64,000 bases of DNA from Dyella_B sp036746095 (GTDB lineage Bacteria; Pseudomonadota; Gammaproteobacteria; Xanthomonadales; Rhodanobacteraceae). The notes below the pieces were generated by a model that made no database searches, was not told the origin of the DNA, and was given only the letters and a program-made list of their open reading frames with translations. The stretch spans positions 1 to 64,000 of the forward strand of contig NZ_DAIOEU010000008.1 of assembly GCF_036746095.1 (NCBI RefSeq), read 5' to 3'. The position numbers and the translations under genes are program-made. Shown here one piece after another: positions 33,726-42,845 of the stretch (position 1 is its first letter; every line of letters starts with the position of its first letter).

Positions 33726-34508
33726 GTGGCCTATCGCAATCTCGAGATCGGCAACCGCGGTGCCGTGCGCACCATCACCGTCAACCGGCCGGACAAGCTC
33801 AATGCGCTCAACCGCGAAACCTTGAACGAGCTGACCCTCGCTTTCAGCCAGGCCGCGCAAGACGACGCGGTACGGGCGATCGTGCTGGCCGGCGCGGGCG
33901 ACAAGGCGTTCGTGGCTGGCGCGGACATCAGTGAAATGAATGGCTACACGCCGATGCAGGCGCAAAGTTTCTCGCGCGCCGGCCAGCGGCTGATGAGCAG
34001 CGTCGAACGATTGGGCAAGCCGGTCATCGCGCGCATTCAAGGTTTTGCCCTGGGCGGCGGCATGGAACTGGCGATGTGCTGCCATCTGCGCATTGCCAGC
34101 GAGAAAGCCAAGTTCGGCCAGCCGGAAATCAACCTGGGCCTGATCCCGGGCTTCGGCGGCACCCAGCGCCTGCTGCGCCTGGCCGGCCGCGGCGCGGCGC
34201 TGGAGCTATGCCTGACCGGTGGCACCATCAGCGCGCAGCGCGCTTATGAATTGGGCATCGTGACCCGCGTGGTGGCCCCCGAAGCACTGGATGACGCGGT
34301 CGATGCGCTGGCTGACCAGCTCGCTGCCGCGGCGCCGGTGGCGGCGGCAAGCATTCTGGATACGGTGTTGCAGGGCGGCGAAACGTCGCTGGATCAAGGG
34401 TTGGAGTTTGAGACGCAGGCGTTTGCGCTGATGTTCGCGACGGAAGATATGAAGGAAGGGACGAGTGCGTTTCTGGAGAAACGCAAGGCGGCGTTCAAAG
34501 GAAAATAA
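33726..34508 (+). CDS. Enoyl-CoA hydratase
   Basis: Crotonase-fold protein of 260 aa. I chose the GTG at 33726 (then AYRNLEIGNRG) because GGAG sits 7 nt upstream; the longer frame from 33699 has no such support. Both oxyanion loops are present (AFVAGADISEM; FALGGGMELAMCCHLRIA), as are both catalytic Glu residues (GGGMELA; GQPEINLGLIPGFGGTQRL). It should hydrate trans-2-enoyl-CoA in beta-oxidation or a related acyl-CoA pathway. The exact substrate length cannot be read from sequence. Confidence 0.9.
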   Translation: MAYRNLEIGNRGAVRTITVNRPDKLNALNRETLNELTLAFSQAAQDDAVRAIVLAGAGDKAFVAGADISEMNGYTPMQAQSFSRAGQRLMSSVERLGKPVIARIQGFALGGGMELAMCCHLRIASEKAKFGQPEINLGLIPGFGGTQRLLRLAGRGAALELCLTGGTISAQRAYELGIVTRVVAPEALDDAVDALADQLAAAAPVAAASILDTVLQGGETSLDQGLEFETQAFALMFATEDMKEGTSAFLEKRKAAFKGK

Positions 34509-34603
34509 GAGCGACGCACACGTTACTACTGGCGAAATTGAGAGCCTATCCCCTTCTACACGCAGGGGAGGGAGTTGATCGCGCAAGATGGAGATTCAAA
34601 CGA

Positions 34604-35524
34604 TCAATGCCCGCCGCGGTATTTTTTCTCGCCCGCGGCAATGCGCAAATCCAACCGATTCTCCGGCGGCGCGAGCGGGCAGGTGGCGAACGGCGTAAAC
34701 GAGCAAGGCGGGTTGTAAGCCTTGTTGAAATCCAGCACCACCTTGCCGTTCTGCGGCAACGCGGCGTAGAGGAAGCGCGCCGCGCCATAGGTTTCGTGGC
34801 CGGACGTGCGATCGGCAAGCACGAAGAACAATTCGCCGCCCGGCTCTTCCTGGTACGGCAGCAGTTCGTAGGTGTGGCCATCGCGGGTGAACACGGCTTT
34901 GCCCGGTACCTTTACGGTGTCGATGGTGCCGATCACCGAGCCCATCTTCAGATCATGCGGCGGGTCGAATGGCACCCATTCGGCCACGATGCGCCACGAC
35001 GGATCAATCGGGAAGTAATCGATACCAAGGAAATGCCTGCGCGTGGCAGCGTCGGGATCCTTTACGCGCAACGCCTTGCGGCCTTCGCGATCAATCACGT
35101 AGAAGCTTGCCGTCCCGAAAGCCACCTGGGTGGGGGCTGCATCGGCGGCGACGTGCATGTCGTCGATCAACGTAGCGTCGTCGGCCGGCTTGCCATCCAC
35201 CGTCGCGGCGCTGCTCTTGTCCAGCTTGATCCGCACCTGACCGGACTTGTCCAGCGTAATCACGCCAAGATGCGCGGGACCGGCCTGCAGCACGATGTCG
35301 TTGTCCGTGGCGGTGCCGACTTTGTTGGCGCCCTCCTGCAGCCATTCCAACCCGATCAGGCTGAGCCAGCCATCCGGCGCGGTCAGTTTCGCGATGCGTT
35401 GGGCGCGCCACTGCTCGATGCTCTGCTGATAGGCATCGGATGTTGCGGCTTGGTGGGGGGTATCGGCATGCACGAGGGCTACTCCAGTACTTAGGATCAA
35501 TCCGGCCAGGACATGGCGCCACAT
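34604..35524 (-). CDS. Secreted DUF1684 protein
   Basis: Protein of 306 aa with a signal peptide (MWRHVLAGLILSTGVALVHA). It carries the DUF1684 hallmarks: IEQWRAQRIAKLTAPDGWLS near the N-terminus, FLGIDYFPIDPSWRIVAEWV in the middle, and KAYNPPCSFTPFATCPLAPP with NRLDLRIAAGEK at the end. The family has no established activity. It is probably periplasmic and monocistronic. Confidence 0.85.
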   Translation of the reverse strand: MWRHVLAGLILSTGVALVHADTPHQAATSDAYQQSIEQWRAQRIAKLTAPDGWLSLIGLEWLQEGANKVGTATDNDIVLQAGPAHLGVITLDKSGQVRIKLDKSSAATVDGKPADDATLIDDMHVAADAAPTQVAFGTASFYVIDREGRKALRVKDPDAATRRHFLGIDYFPIDPSWRIVAEWVPFDPPHDLKMGSVIGTIDTVKVPGKAVFTRDGHTYELLPYQEEPGGELFFVLADRTSGHETYGAARFLYAALPQNGKVVLDFNKAYNPPCSFTPFATCPLAPPENRLDLRIAAGEKKYRGGH

Positions 35525-35673
35525 GGGGTTTGCTCCGCTCGATGCAAGTCATGCCGAGTATGGGCGGCTATTTATGGGGGAAACAAGAACTGCTCGGCGA
35601 CAACGGAGAACAAGCTTATCCGGTCAGGCCATATCGCATAGGAACGGCAAAGCCAACGATCACACTGAGGGGG

Positions 35674-35754
35674 CCGTCATTCCCGCGAAAGCGGGAATCC
35701 ATTTTGCTTTGAGGCAAAATCGAAGATGGGTTCCCGCTTTCGCGGAAATGACGG
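35674..35754. repeat. Palindromic REP/MITE-like element, CGTCATTCCCGCG family (copy 1)
   Basis: The left arm CCGTCATTCCCGCG AAAGCGGGAA and the right arm TTCCCGCTTTCGCGG AAATGACGG are near-perfect inverted repeats. Each is itself a small hairpin, and a second inner pair (ATTTTGC / GCAAAAT) surrounds the loop. It lies between the DUF1684 gene and the mutL 3' end. Related copies are at 42797 and 52021. Confidence 0.8.
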
Positions 35755-35782
35755 CGGCGAGGGAATGCATACTTCATGCAAT

Positions 35783-37606
35783 CTACCTGCCGCGCAGAAA
35801 AAGTTTATCCAGTTCGGTCATGCCCAGCTGCACCCAGGTGGGGCGACCGTGATTGCACTGACCGGAGCGCTCGGTTGCCTCCATCTCGCGCAGCAAGGCA
35901 TTCATTTCTGGAATGGTAAGGCGCCGGCCGGCGCGCACCGAACCGTGGCAAGCCATGCTCGACAACAGTTCGTTTTCCAGTTCCTGCAGCTGACGCGAAC
36001 TGCCGTGCTGCGCCAGTTCGCCGAGCACGCTGCGGGTAAGTTCGGCTACGTCCGCGCCGTCCAGCAACGCGGGAATACGCCGCACGACCACTGCGGAAGG
36101 ACCACTGCGCGAAAGCTCAAGGCCCCAATCGGCCAGGGCATCGCCGTGTTCTTCGGCGGCAGCGGCTTCCTTCGCGCTGACTGGCACCGACAACGGCACC
36201 AGCAACATTTGCGAGCGAAGATTGCTGCATGCACGACCGGTTTTCAGCTTTTCGTAAGTGATGCGTTCGTGCGCAGCGTGCATGTCGACCAGTATCAGAC
36301 CATGCGTGTTCTCGGCCAGGATGTAGATGGTCTTCAGTTGCGCGATGGCATATCCCAGCGGCGGCGCTTCGCTCTCATCGACCGCCGGCATGGGTTGCGA
36401 GCTGGTATGGGGCAGGTCCGCCACCGGCTCGCCCAGCAAGGTGGCGTACTCGATCAACGGCTCGTCGCGAACCCCCAGGTGAAGACGGCTTTGCGATGCG
36501 CCTACCGGCCAATGGCTCACCTGCCGGCTCGCCTCCTGCACCACCGCCGTGGCGACGCTCGACGCAGCGTTCCACACCGGCGCCTCGGTCGACACATGCT
36601 GGCCGGCACGCGTTTGCGCCAATGCTTCATGCAAGGTGCGAAACAGGAAGTCGTGCACGAGGCGCTGCTCGCGAAAACGCACCTCGCTCTTGGCCGGATG
36701 CACATTCACGTCCACGCCAGCGGGGTCCAGCTCCAGGTAAAGCACGAACGCCGGATGACGGCCATGGAACAGCACGTCGGCATACGCCTGGCGCACCGCG
36801 TGCGCCACCACGCGATCGCGTACCAACCGGCCGTTGACGTAGAAATATTGCGCATCGGCCTGTGGACGCGACGCAGTCGGCAAGCCCACCCAGCCGGACA
36901 AGCGCATACCTGCCGAGGCGTGATCGATACGCAGGCTCTGCTGCGGAAATGTCTCGCCGAGCATGTCCGCCACACGCATCAGCATGGCGTTGTCGTCGCG
37001 CGCGGCCTTCCACACGCGCACCGATTTGCCATTATGGCTCAGGCGAAATTCAACGCTGCCACGTGCCAGTGCGAGCGACTTGAGCAGATCGTCGATGTGC
37101 GCGAATTCCGTGCGTTCCGCGCGCAGGAATTTCCGACGTGCCGGCACGTTGTAGAAGAGATCACGCACTTCCACGCTGGTGCCTTGCGGATGCTGGGCGG
37201 GTCGCACGTCCTGCATGCGGCCACTGTCGACTTCGATGCGAAAGGCATTGTCGGTGCCGCGCAAGCGTGAGGTCATGGCGAAACGGCCGACCGAAGCCAT
37301 CGACGCCAGCGCCTCGCCACGAAAGCCCATGCTGGCGACATGTTCGAGATCATCGAAGCTGCCGATCTTGCTGGTGGCATGCGAGGCAACGGCCAGCGGC
37401 AGATCGTCGGCAGCGATGCCGTCGCCATCGTCGCGTACGCGAATCAGGCGCGCGCCGCCAAGTTCGATATCGACTTCGACGCGGCCGGCGCCGGCATCAA
37501 GGCTGTTTTCGACCAGTTCCTTCACCACTGAGGACGGCCGTTCGATCACTTCGCCGGCTGCGATCTGGTTGATGAGTTCGGGCGGAAGGGGACGGATGCG
37601 CGACAT
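35783..37606 (-). CDS. mutL: DNA mismatch repair protein MutL
   Basis: Protein of 607 aa from the ATG at 37606 (the alternative TTG at 37615 adds three residues). The GHKL ATPase motifs are clear: GEVIERPSSVVKELVENSLD, RVRDDGDGI, ATSKI, GFRGEAL and GTSVEVRDLFYNVPARRKFL. The C-terminal dimer domain carries DMHAAHERITYE, which matches the metal-binding DxHA(x)2E(x)4E endonuclease motif with Met for Gln. It couples MutS mismatch recognition to strand incision. It is the last gene of the nnr-tsaE-amiC-mutL set. A hairpin at 37670-37698 separates it from amiC. Confidence 0.96.
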   Translation of the reverse strand: MSRIRPLPPELINQIAAGEVIERPSSVVKELVENSLDAGAGRVEVDIELGGARLIRVRDDGDGIAADDLPLAVASHATSKIGSFDDLEHVASMGFRGEALASMASVGRFAMTSRLRGTDNAFRIEVDSGRMQDVRPAQHPQGTSVEVRDLFYNVPARRKFLRAERTEFAHIDDLLKSLALARGSVEFRLSHNGKSVRVWKAARDDNAMLMRVADMLGETFPQQSLRIDHASAGMRLSGWVGLPTASRPQADAQYFYVNGRLVRDRVVAHAVRQAYADVLFHGRHPAFVLYLELDPAGVDVNVHPAKSEVRFREQRLVHDFLFRTLHEALAQTRAGQHVSTEAPVWNAASSVATAVVQEASRQVSHWPVGASQSRLHLGVRDEPLIEYATLLGEPVADLPHTSSQPMPAVDESEAPPLGYAIAQLKTIYILAENTHGLILVDMHAAHERITYEKLKTGRACSNLRSQMLLVPLSVPVSAKEAAAAEEHGDALADWGLELSRSGPSAVVVRRIPALLDGADVAELTRSVLGELAQHGSSRQLQELENELLSSMACHGSVRAGRRLTIPEMNALLREMEATERSGQCNHGRPTWVQLGMTELDKLFLRGR

Positions 37607-37669
37607 GGGGCGCAAGCTTAGCAGCGTGCGGCGGCATCAACTATCCGGATTTCGAAGCGCGCAGCTCTG

Positions 37670-37698
37670 CTCCCTTCCCTGCGCTAGCAGGGGAGGAG
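37670..37698 (-). terminator. Hairpin between amiC and mutL
   Basis: The arms CTCCCTTCCCTGC and GCAGGGGAGGAG (loop GCTA) pair with one bulge. There is no T-run. It may reduce read-through from amiC into mutL or be a degraded CCCTCTCCC-type repeat. Confidence 0.4.
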
Positions 37699-37723
37699 AC
37701 TGCGCCCCGCGAAGCCGAGTACG

Positions 37724-39256
37724 TCAACTGTTCGGGATGACCAGCATCGTGCCCGTGCGCACGCTGTTGCTGTTGATGCCGTTGGCGTTCTTGAGCGTAT
37801 CCACGCTTACGCCGTACTGCTTGGCGATACTGCGCAAGGTTTCGCCGGTGACGACGCGGTGCATGTCGCGCACGTCGGCGTCGGCAGGCTGGTCCGTGCT
37901 GGCCACCGTATCGGTCTTGGCATCGTTCGGCAGCACGCCCTTGCGGCGCGCCGCTTCCATTGCAAACCAGGTGCCTTGCGGCGGATTGCTCAGGAAATAA
38001 CCTTTAACGCCATCCATGATGGCGGTAGCCAGCTGCTGCTGATGGCCAGGATCACGCAGCCGGTGCTCTTCGGTCGGATTGCTGATGAAAGCCGTTTCTA
38101 CCAGGATCGACGGCACGTCCGGCGAACGCAGCACGACGAAGTTGGCGCGCTCGACGTAGCCGCGATGTGTGGGGCCTAGTGCGGAAAGTGCATTCAGCAC
38201 GTCCTGCGCCACCGTTTCGCTGGCCTGCACGGCCCAGCCCTGCTGCATGTCGAGCAACACGGAGGCGAGGCTGTCGTTTTCAGCCGCCAGCGATACGCCG
38301 CCGATCAGGTCGGAGCTGTTTTCACGATCGGCCAGCATCTGCGCCGCCACCGAGCTCTTGCCGCGCGGCGACAGCACCCACACGGAGGAGCCTTTGGCGT
38401 CGCTGCTGGTGTAGGAGTCGGCGTGGATCGAGACGAACAGGTCCGCCTGGTTCTGGCGGGCGATCTCGTAGCGCTGTTTGAGTGGAATGAAGTAATCGCC
38501 ATCGCGGGTAAGCACGGCCTTCATGCCGGGCTGGCGGTTGATCAAGGCGGCGAGGTTGCGCGCCACGGCCAGCGTGACGTTCTTCTCCAGCGTGCCATCC
38601 GGGCCATGCGCGCCCTGGTCCTTGCCACCGTGGCCGGCATCGACCGCCACCACCACCTGGCGCTGGCTGTTGAGCAGCACGGCCGCCTGGCGAGTGGTGA
38701 CGCCCTTGTGGGACGTCAGCTTGCTGCTGGCATTGATCACCACCGGAGCGGGGGCGTCGTCTTTGGCGGCGGGGGCACTGGCCGGCGCCGGCTTGCTCGA
38801 CGCCACGAGCGTGTCGTCGCCCTTGTCGGCAGCGGATTTGGCCGCAGCCGCGGGCGACTTGCCGTTGCTTGGGTAGAGATCCAGCACCAGCCGATAACCG
38901 GCCTGGCCAGACGGGCCGAGCATAAAGGTCTTGGGCTGGCTGTTGGACGCCACGGCGGCGGTCAAGCGCAGTACGTCACCCTGGGACGTGCTGCTGAGCC
39001 CCTTGAAGAGGCCCTGCGCGGAAGGCGCGAGCTTGCCGTCGGTGCTGCTGTCCGCCAGCTCCAGCACCACCTGGTCGCCTTGCTGGCTGAGCTTGTACTT
39101 CGCGGGGCCGGAAAGATCGAACACCACGCGGGTGTAAGCCGGACCGGCCCAGACGCGGGCGCTCTTCACTTCGGCAGCCTGCAGGCCAAAGCCGGGTGCC
39201 GCGGCAAGCAGCGCGGTGGCAGTCAGGCAACAAATGCGAGTGAGATAGCCCCTCAT
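37724..39256 (-). CDS. amiC: N-acetylmuramoyl-L-alanine amidase (AMIN + amidase_3 + LysM)
   Basis: Protein of 510 aa with a signal peptide ending near GLQA. An AMIN domain (about 30-130: VKSARVWAGPAYTRVVFDLS) targets the septum. A low-complexity Ala/Pro linker leads to a zinc amidase_3 domain with VVVAVDAGHGGKDQGAHG, TLEKN, LFVSIHAD and ILVETAFISNPTEE; the His, Glu and His are the zinc ligands. A C-terminal LysM repeat (MHRVVTGETLRSIAKQYGVS to GTMLVIP) binds peptidoglycan. The enzyme cuts the amide between MurNAc and L-Ala during daughter-cell separation. It could equally be named amiB. It lies between tsaE and mutL, as in many gammaproteobacteria. Confidence 0.95.
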   Translation of the reverse strand: MRGYLTRICCLTATALLAAAPGFGLQAAEVKSARVWAGPAYTRVVFDLSGPAKYKLSQQGDQVVLELADSSTDGKLAPSAQGLFKGLSSTSQGDVLRLTAAVASNSQPKTFMLGPSGQAGYRLVLDLYPSNGKSPAAAAKSAADKGDDTLVASSKPAPASAPAAKDDAPAPVVINASSKLTSHKGVTTRQAAVLLNSQRQVVVAVDAGHGGKDQGAHGPDGTLEKNVTLAVARNLAALINRQPGMKAVLTRDGDYFIPLKQRYEIARQNQADLFVSIHADSYTSSDAKGSSVWVLSPRGKSSVAAQMLADRENSSDLIGGVSLAAENDSLASVLLDMQQGWAVQASETVAQDVLNALSALGPTHRGYVERANFVVLRSPDVPSILVETAFISNPTEEHRLRDPGHQQQLATAIMDGVKGYFLSNPPQGTWFAMEAARRKGVLPNDAKTDTVASTDQPADADVRDMHRVVTGETLRSIAKQYGVSVDTLKNANGINSNSVRTGTMLVIPNS

Positions 39257-39481
39257 GGTGGCGCATTGAAGCTCACCACATTCCTGAATGCAAGAGGTTT
39301 TCCTTTAAATTTCCATGACCTGCGACGCTTTTGTCAGGCCAGATCAAGATATTGGGTCTAAGCGGACCATTCTGCCGACGCGACAGGAATGCGCCGCCCG
39401 TTCAGTTTTCCCAATAAATACGGACACTTATGCATGCCGCGATGACAATCTAACGCTGCATGCTGGCGATGGCCGGGATTG

Positions 39482-39943
39482 TCATCCCAGCCTATGGAGC
39501 GCCTGCTCACCACGGGCGGTCTTGGGCTGCAGGCGCGCATGCCGGCCGGTGCCGTGGTAGCCGAGGTGAACTTCGAGATCCGGTGCCGGCAATGCTCCCT
39601 GCCCGCGCTCGGGCCATTCCACCAGCACCACCGCCGATGGTTCGGCCAGCGCGTCCAACCCCAGCCATTCGAGTTCGCCGGGATCGGCGATGCGGTACAA
39701 GTCCAGGTGCCAGGCCGGCCGGCCATCCCGGGTCTGGTAGCCCTCGACCAGACTGTAGGTGGGGCTTTTGATGCGTTCGCCCACGCCCAGCGCCGTCAGC
39801 AAGGCGCGCGCGAAACTGGTCTTGCCGGCGCCAAGCTCGCCGCGCAGATAAACCACCAGGCCGCTGTCCAAGGCCCCGGCCAGTTGCGCACCGAGCGTGC
39901 GGGTCGCGTCCTCGTCGGGCAGCTCCCAATGTTCTTCAGTCAT
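39482..39943 (-). CDS. tsaE: tRNA t6A modification ATPase TsaE
   Basis: Protein of 153 aa from the ATG at 39943 (MTEEHWELPDED). An in-frame ATG at 39964 would place the start inside the palindromic element, so I prefer the shorter form; neither has a good ribosome site. The Walker A is VYLRGELGAGKTSFARALL. SPTYSLVEGY and WHLDLYRIADPGELEWLGLD are the family signatures, and a Walker-B-like VVLVEWPERG follows. TsaE works with TsaB-TsaD to make t6A37 on ANN-decoding tRNAs. It is downstream of nnr and upstream of amiC. Confidence 0.93.
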   Translation of the reverse strand: MTEEHWELPDEDATRTLGAQLAGALDSGLVVYLRGELGAGKTSFARALLTALGVGERIKSPTYSLVEGYQTRDGRPAWHLDLYRIADPGELEWLGLDALAEPSAVVLVEWPERGQGALPAPDLEVHLGYHGTGRHARLQPKTARGEQALHRLG

Positions 39944-39955
39944 GCGTGGGGTGAT

Positions 39956-40209
39956 CTGATTCATTTTGCGTAGGCGTCACCGCCCCTGTCTGTTCACAGG
40001 CCACAGCGTCATCGTCGAAGGCAAACTGGCCGTCTGTCGAGACGATGAACCGAAGGCATGTGAACAGACAGGGGCGGCCCGAAGGGTGATGTCCAGAAGG
40101 CACGCAGACTGCGCCGCACGGCTTGAAAAGACAACCAGCCTTCCCTGCGCCACGCAGCACGCTCTGCGTGCCTTCTGGACATCATGCCGCCTACGCAAAA
40201 ATGGATCAG
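39956..40209. repeat. Structured palindromic element, copy 1 (two hairpin modules inside terminal inverted repeats)
   Basis: Terminal inverted repeats of ~21 bp (39956-39976 and 40188-40209; one mismatch, one indel) enclose two modules. Module 1 has perfect 18-bp arms (CGCCCCTGTCTGTTCACA at 39981-39998, complement at 40059-40076). Module 2 has perfect 20-bp arms (40089-40108 and 40163-40182). No open frame in it resembles a protein. It fills the nnr-tsaE gap and supplies the last bases of nnr including its stop. A second copy at 49849-50004 shares the flanks but has module 1's core in the opposite relative orientation. Confidence 0.85.
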
Positions 40210-41690
40210 AGCACCCCTAACCCGTTGCCCAATGCACGCAGCGGATCAAGCAGATCGCTGGCCAGCAAGCCACGCTCGCCTTTCCGCGCAGCCACGTCGC
40301 CGGCGCGGGCATGCAGACCGACACCGATGCGTGCGGCATCCCAGGGCGAACAACCTTGGGCCATCAGGGCGGCGATGACGCCGGTCAACAGGTCACCCAT
40401 GCCGCCGCTGGCCATGCCGGGGTTGCCCCAGGTACAGACGTCTAGACGTCCATCCGGATTGGCGATCAGGCTGCCGGAGCCTTTCAGCACGACCACGGCA
40501 CCGTAGCGTTGCGCCAGTTCACGCACGGCGGCGAATCGATCGACCTGCACGTCGGCGGTGCTTTTTTCTAGCAGTCGCCCCGCTTCGCCGGGATGCGGCG
40601 TAAGGACGACAGGCGTGGTGAAACGGCGCTGCTCGCGCGCCAGCAGGTTCAAGCCATCGGCATCCAGCACCAGCGGTTTGCCGCTATCCAAGGCCGTCAG
40701 CCATAGGGCGTGGCCCCATGCGCCTTGCCCCAGGCCAGGCCCGACCGCGAGCACGGTGGCGCGTTCCAGCATGGGTTGCAGTTCCTGCGGACCATGCACG
40801 CCATGCGGCATCAATTCCGGGCGCGCGCTGTTCAACGCAATGAGGTTGTCGCCGCGTGTCGCCACGCTCACCAAGCCGGCACCGCAACGCAACGCCGCCT
40901 CGCCACACAGGCGAATGGCGCCTGCCGTGCCGTGATCCCCGCCAATCGCCAGCACATGGCCGGCATCGCCCTTGTGCGCATCGCGAGCGCGCGGGCCCAG
41001 ATGCATGGCATCGAGCAGCGTGGCATCGGCGGGCATGCCTTGCCACAGAATGTCCGGCAAGCGGAGCGTCTCGACATGCAGCACGCCGGCCCTGGCCGCC
41101 GCCTGCCCGGTATACATGCCGCGCTTGGCAGCAATAAAGCTCACCGTTGCTTGCGCGCGAATCGCCGCGCCCGGGCAATGGCCGGTATCCGCATTCAAAC
41201 CGGACGGGACATCCAGCGCCAGCACGGGAATGCCGGAGGCGTTGATGCGTTCGATCAAGGCGCTTGCGGCCGCTTCCGGCGCGCGATTCAAACCGGTGCC
41301 ATACAACGCATCGACGTAGACGTCCGCGTGCGGCAGTGAGGCATCCTGATGCCAGCGATGGGTGATGCCGCCATTGCGCAACCATGTTTCACGCGCCGGC
41401 ACCGCATCGCCGCGCACGGTGTCGCTCAACTCCACCACTTCGGCGCCGACACCCGAACCATAGGCGATGTTAGCCAGCAGGTAACCGTCGCCGCCGTTGT
41501 TGCCCGGGCCGCAGAACACCACGATGCGTCGCGCATGCGGCCATTGGCGGCACAAGCAGGCAAAGGCCGCGGTGGCCGCGCGGTTCATCAGCTCAAAGCC
41601 GCTGACGCCCAGGTCGCCGATGGCGCGCCGGTCGATGGCGCGCACCTGTTCGACGGTGTAGAGATCGCGAAGGTGCCGGTCAGCGTGCAT
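40206..41690 (-). CDS. nnr: Bifunctional NAD(P)H-hydrate epimerase / ADP-dependent dehydratase
   Basis: Fusion protein of 494 aa. The N-terminal YjeF epimerase domain (about 1-215) has VFCGPGNNGGDGYLLA and VYVDALYGTGLNR. The C-terminal ribokinase-like dehydratase domain (about 225-490) has GHVLAIGGDHGTAGAIRL, GPGLGQG, VVLTPHPGEAGRLL, VVLKGSGSLIA and GNPGMASGGMGDLLTGVI. It repairs damaged NAD(P)HX. It heads the nnr-tsaE-amiC-mutL run and is divergent from queG with a gap of only 35 bp, so the two promoters must overlap the gene starts. The stop codon lies within the palindromic element's right terminal repeat. Confidence 0.95.
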   Translation of the reverse strand: MHADRHLRDLYTVEQVRAIDRRAIGDLGVSGFELMNRAATAAFACLCRQWPHARRIVVFCGPGNNGGDGYLLANIAYGSGVGAEVVELSDTVRGDAVPARETWLRNGGITHRWHQDASLPHADVYVDALYGTGLNRAPEAAASALIERINASGIPVLALDVPSGLNADTGHCPGAAIRAQATVSFIAAKRGMYTGQAAARAGVLHVETLRLPDILWQGMPADATLLDAMHLGPRARDAHKGDAGHVLAIGGDHGTAGAIRLCGEAALRCGAGLVSVATRGDNLIALNSARPELMPHGVHGPQELQPMLERATVLAVGPGLGQGAWGHALWLTALDSGKPLVLDADGLNLLAREQRRFTTPVVLTPHPGEAGRLLEKSTADVQVDRFAAVRELAQRYGAVVVLKGSGSLIANPDGRLDVCTWGNPGMASGGMGDLLTGVIAALMAQGCSPWDAARIGVGLHARAGDVAARKGERGLLASDLLDPLRALGNGLGVL

Positions 41691-41725
41691 CGGCGGATTA
41701 TAGGGAGCGCACTACACTATTGCGC

Positions 41726-42787
41726 ATGTCTACCCCCGTTTCCCCTGACTACGCCGCCCTCGCCCGCGACATCAAACGCTGGGCGCGCGAACTCGGCTTT
41801 GCCGATGCAGGCATCAGCGGGGTGGCGCTGGAACAGGACGAGCAACATCTCCAGAACTGGCTGGAGGACGGCTACCACGGCGACATGGACTATATGGCGC
41901 GCCATGGCACCAGGCGCAGCCGGCCGAGTGAACTTGAACCCGGCACCCAGCGCGTGATTTCCGTGCGCATGGATTACCTGCCGCCGGGCACCCAGCACGC
42001 ATGGGATGTATTGCGCGATGCCGAAGCCGGCTACGTGGCGCGCTATGCACTGGGCCGTGACTATCACAAGCTGATGCGCCACCGATTGCAGAAGCTGGCC
42101 GAGCGCATTCGCCAGGCGGTCGGTGATTTTGGTTACCGCGCCTATGTCGATTCCGCGCCGGTGCTGGAAAAAGCGCTCGCACGCAATGCGGGGCTGGGCT
42201 GGATCGGCAAGCATACGGTGCTGATCCATCGCCAGGCCGGGTCGTATTTCTTTCTTGGCGAGCTATACACCAACTTGCCGTTGCCGATTGACGAGGCGGC
42301 CACGGCGCATTGCGGTACCTGCCGCAAATGCATCGACATTTGCCCGACGCAGGCCATCGTCGGGCCGTATCGCCTGGATGCGCGCCGCTGTATTTCCTAT
42401 CTCACGATCGAATTGAAAGGCCCGATTCCGGAAGATCTGCGCGCACCGATGGGCAACCGAATTTTTGGTTGCGACGATTGCCAGTTGATCTGCCCGTGGA
42501 ACAAATTTGCGCAGGATGCAACCGAGCCGGATTTCGCGCCACGGCACAGCCTGGATGGTGCCAAGCTGGTGGAACTGTTCGCGTGGAGCGAAGAGGAGTT
42601 CCTGCGTCGCACGGAAGGCATGGCGATTCGCCGCACGGGTTATGAAGGCTGGTTGCGCAATATTGCGGTGGCGCTGGGCAATGCGCCGTCGTCGGAGGAA
42701 GTGCGCGCGGCGTTGCTGGCGCGGAAAGAGCATCCGTCGGAGATCGTGCGCGAGCACGTGGCTTGGGCGCTCGCGCGGCACCATTAA
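41726..42787 (+). CDS. queG: Epoxyqueuosine reductase QueG
   Basis: Protein of 353 aa from the ATG at 41726 (a TTG two codons upstream is less likely). The N-terminal cobalamin-binding region has MDYMARHGTRRSRP and GRDYHKLMRHRLQKLAERI. VDSAPVLEKALARNAGLGW is the family hallmark. Two 4Fe-4S clusters are given by CGTCRKCIDICPTQAI and FGCDDCQLICPWN. A C-terminal HEAT-like helical part (RRTGYEGWLRNIAVALGNA) contacts tRNA. It catalyses the last step of queuosine synthesis on tRNAs with GUN anticodons. Confidence 0.96.
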   Translation: MSTPVSPDYAALARDIKRWARELGFADAGISGVALEQDEQHLQNWLEDGYHGDMDYMARHGTRRSRPSELEPGTQRVISVRMDYLPPGTQHAWDVLRDAEAGYVARYALGRDYHKLMRHRLQKLAERIRQAVGDFGYRAYVDSAPVLEKALARNAGLGWIGKHTVLIHRQAGSYFFLGELYTNLPLPIDEAATAHCGTCRKCIDICPTQAIVGPYRLDARRCISYLTIELKGPIPEDLRAPMGNRIFGCDDCQLICPWNKFAQDATEPDFAPRHSLDGAKLVELFAWSEEEFLRRTEGMAIRRTGYEGWLRNIAVALGNAPSSEEVRAALLARKEHPSEIVREHVAWALARHH

Positions 42788-42796
42788 AACCTCATA

Positions 42797-42828
42797 GTCG
42801 TCATTCCCGCGTTCGCGGGAATGACGAC
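42797..42828. terminator. Perfect palindrome between queG and panD (CGTCATTCCCGCG family)
   Basis: Arms GTCGTCATTCCCGC and GCGGGAATGACGAC (14 bp, perfect) flank a GTTC loop between convergent genes. It is a short member of the CGTCATTCCCGCG repeat family, and its position suits a bidirectional terminator. Confidence 0.65.
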
Positions 42829-42845
42829 CAGGAAAAATTGGCGTC

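Noticed and set aside
39943..39964. Longer TsaE start at 39964
   Set aside because: It would place the first codons inside the terminal repeat of the palindromic element; the ATG at 39943 gives the family-typical N-terminus.
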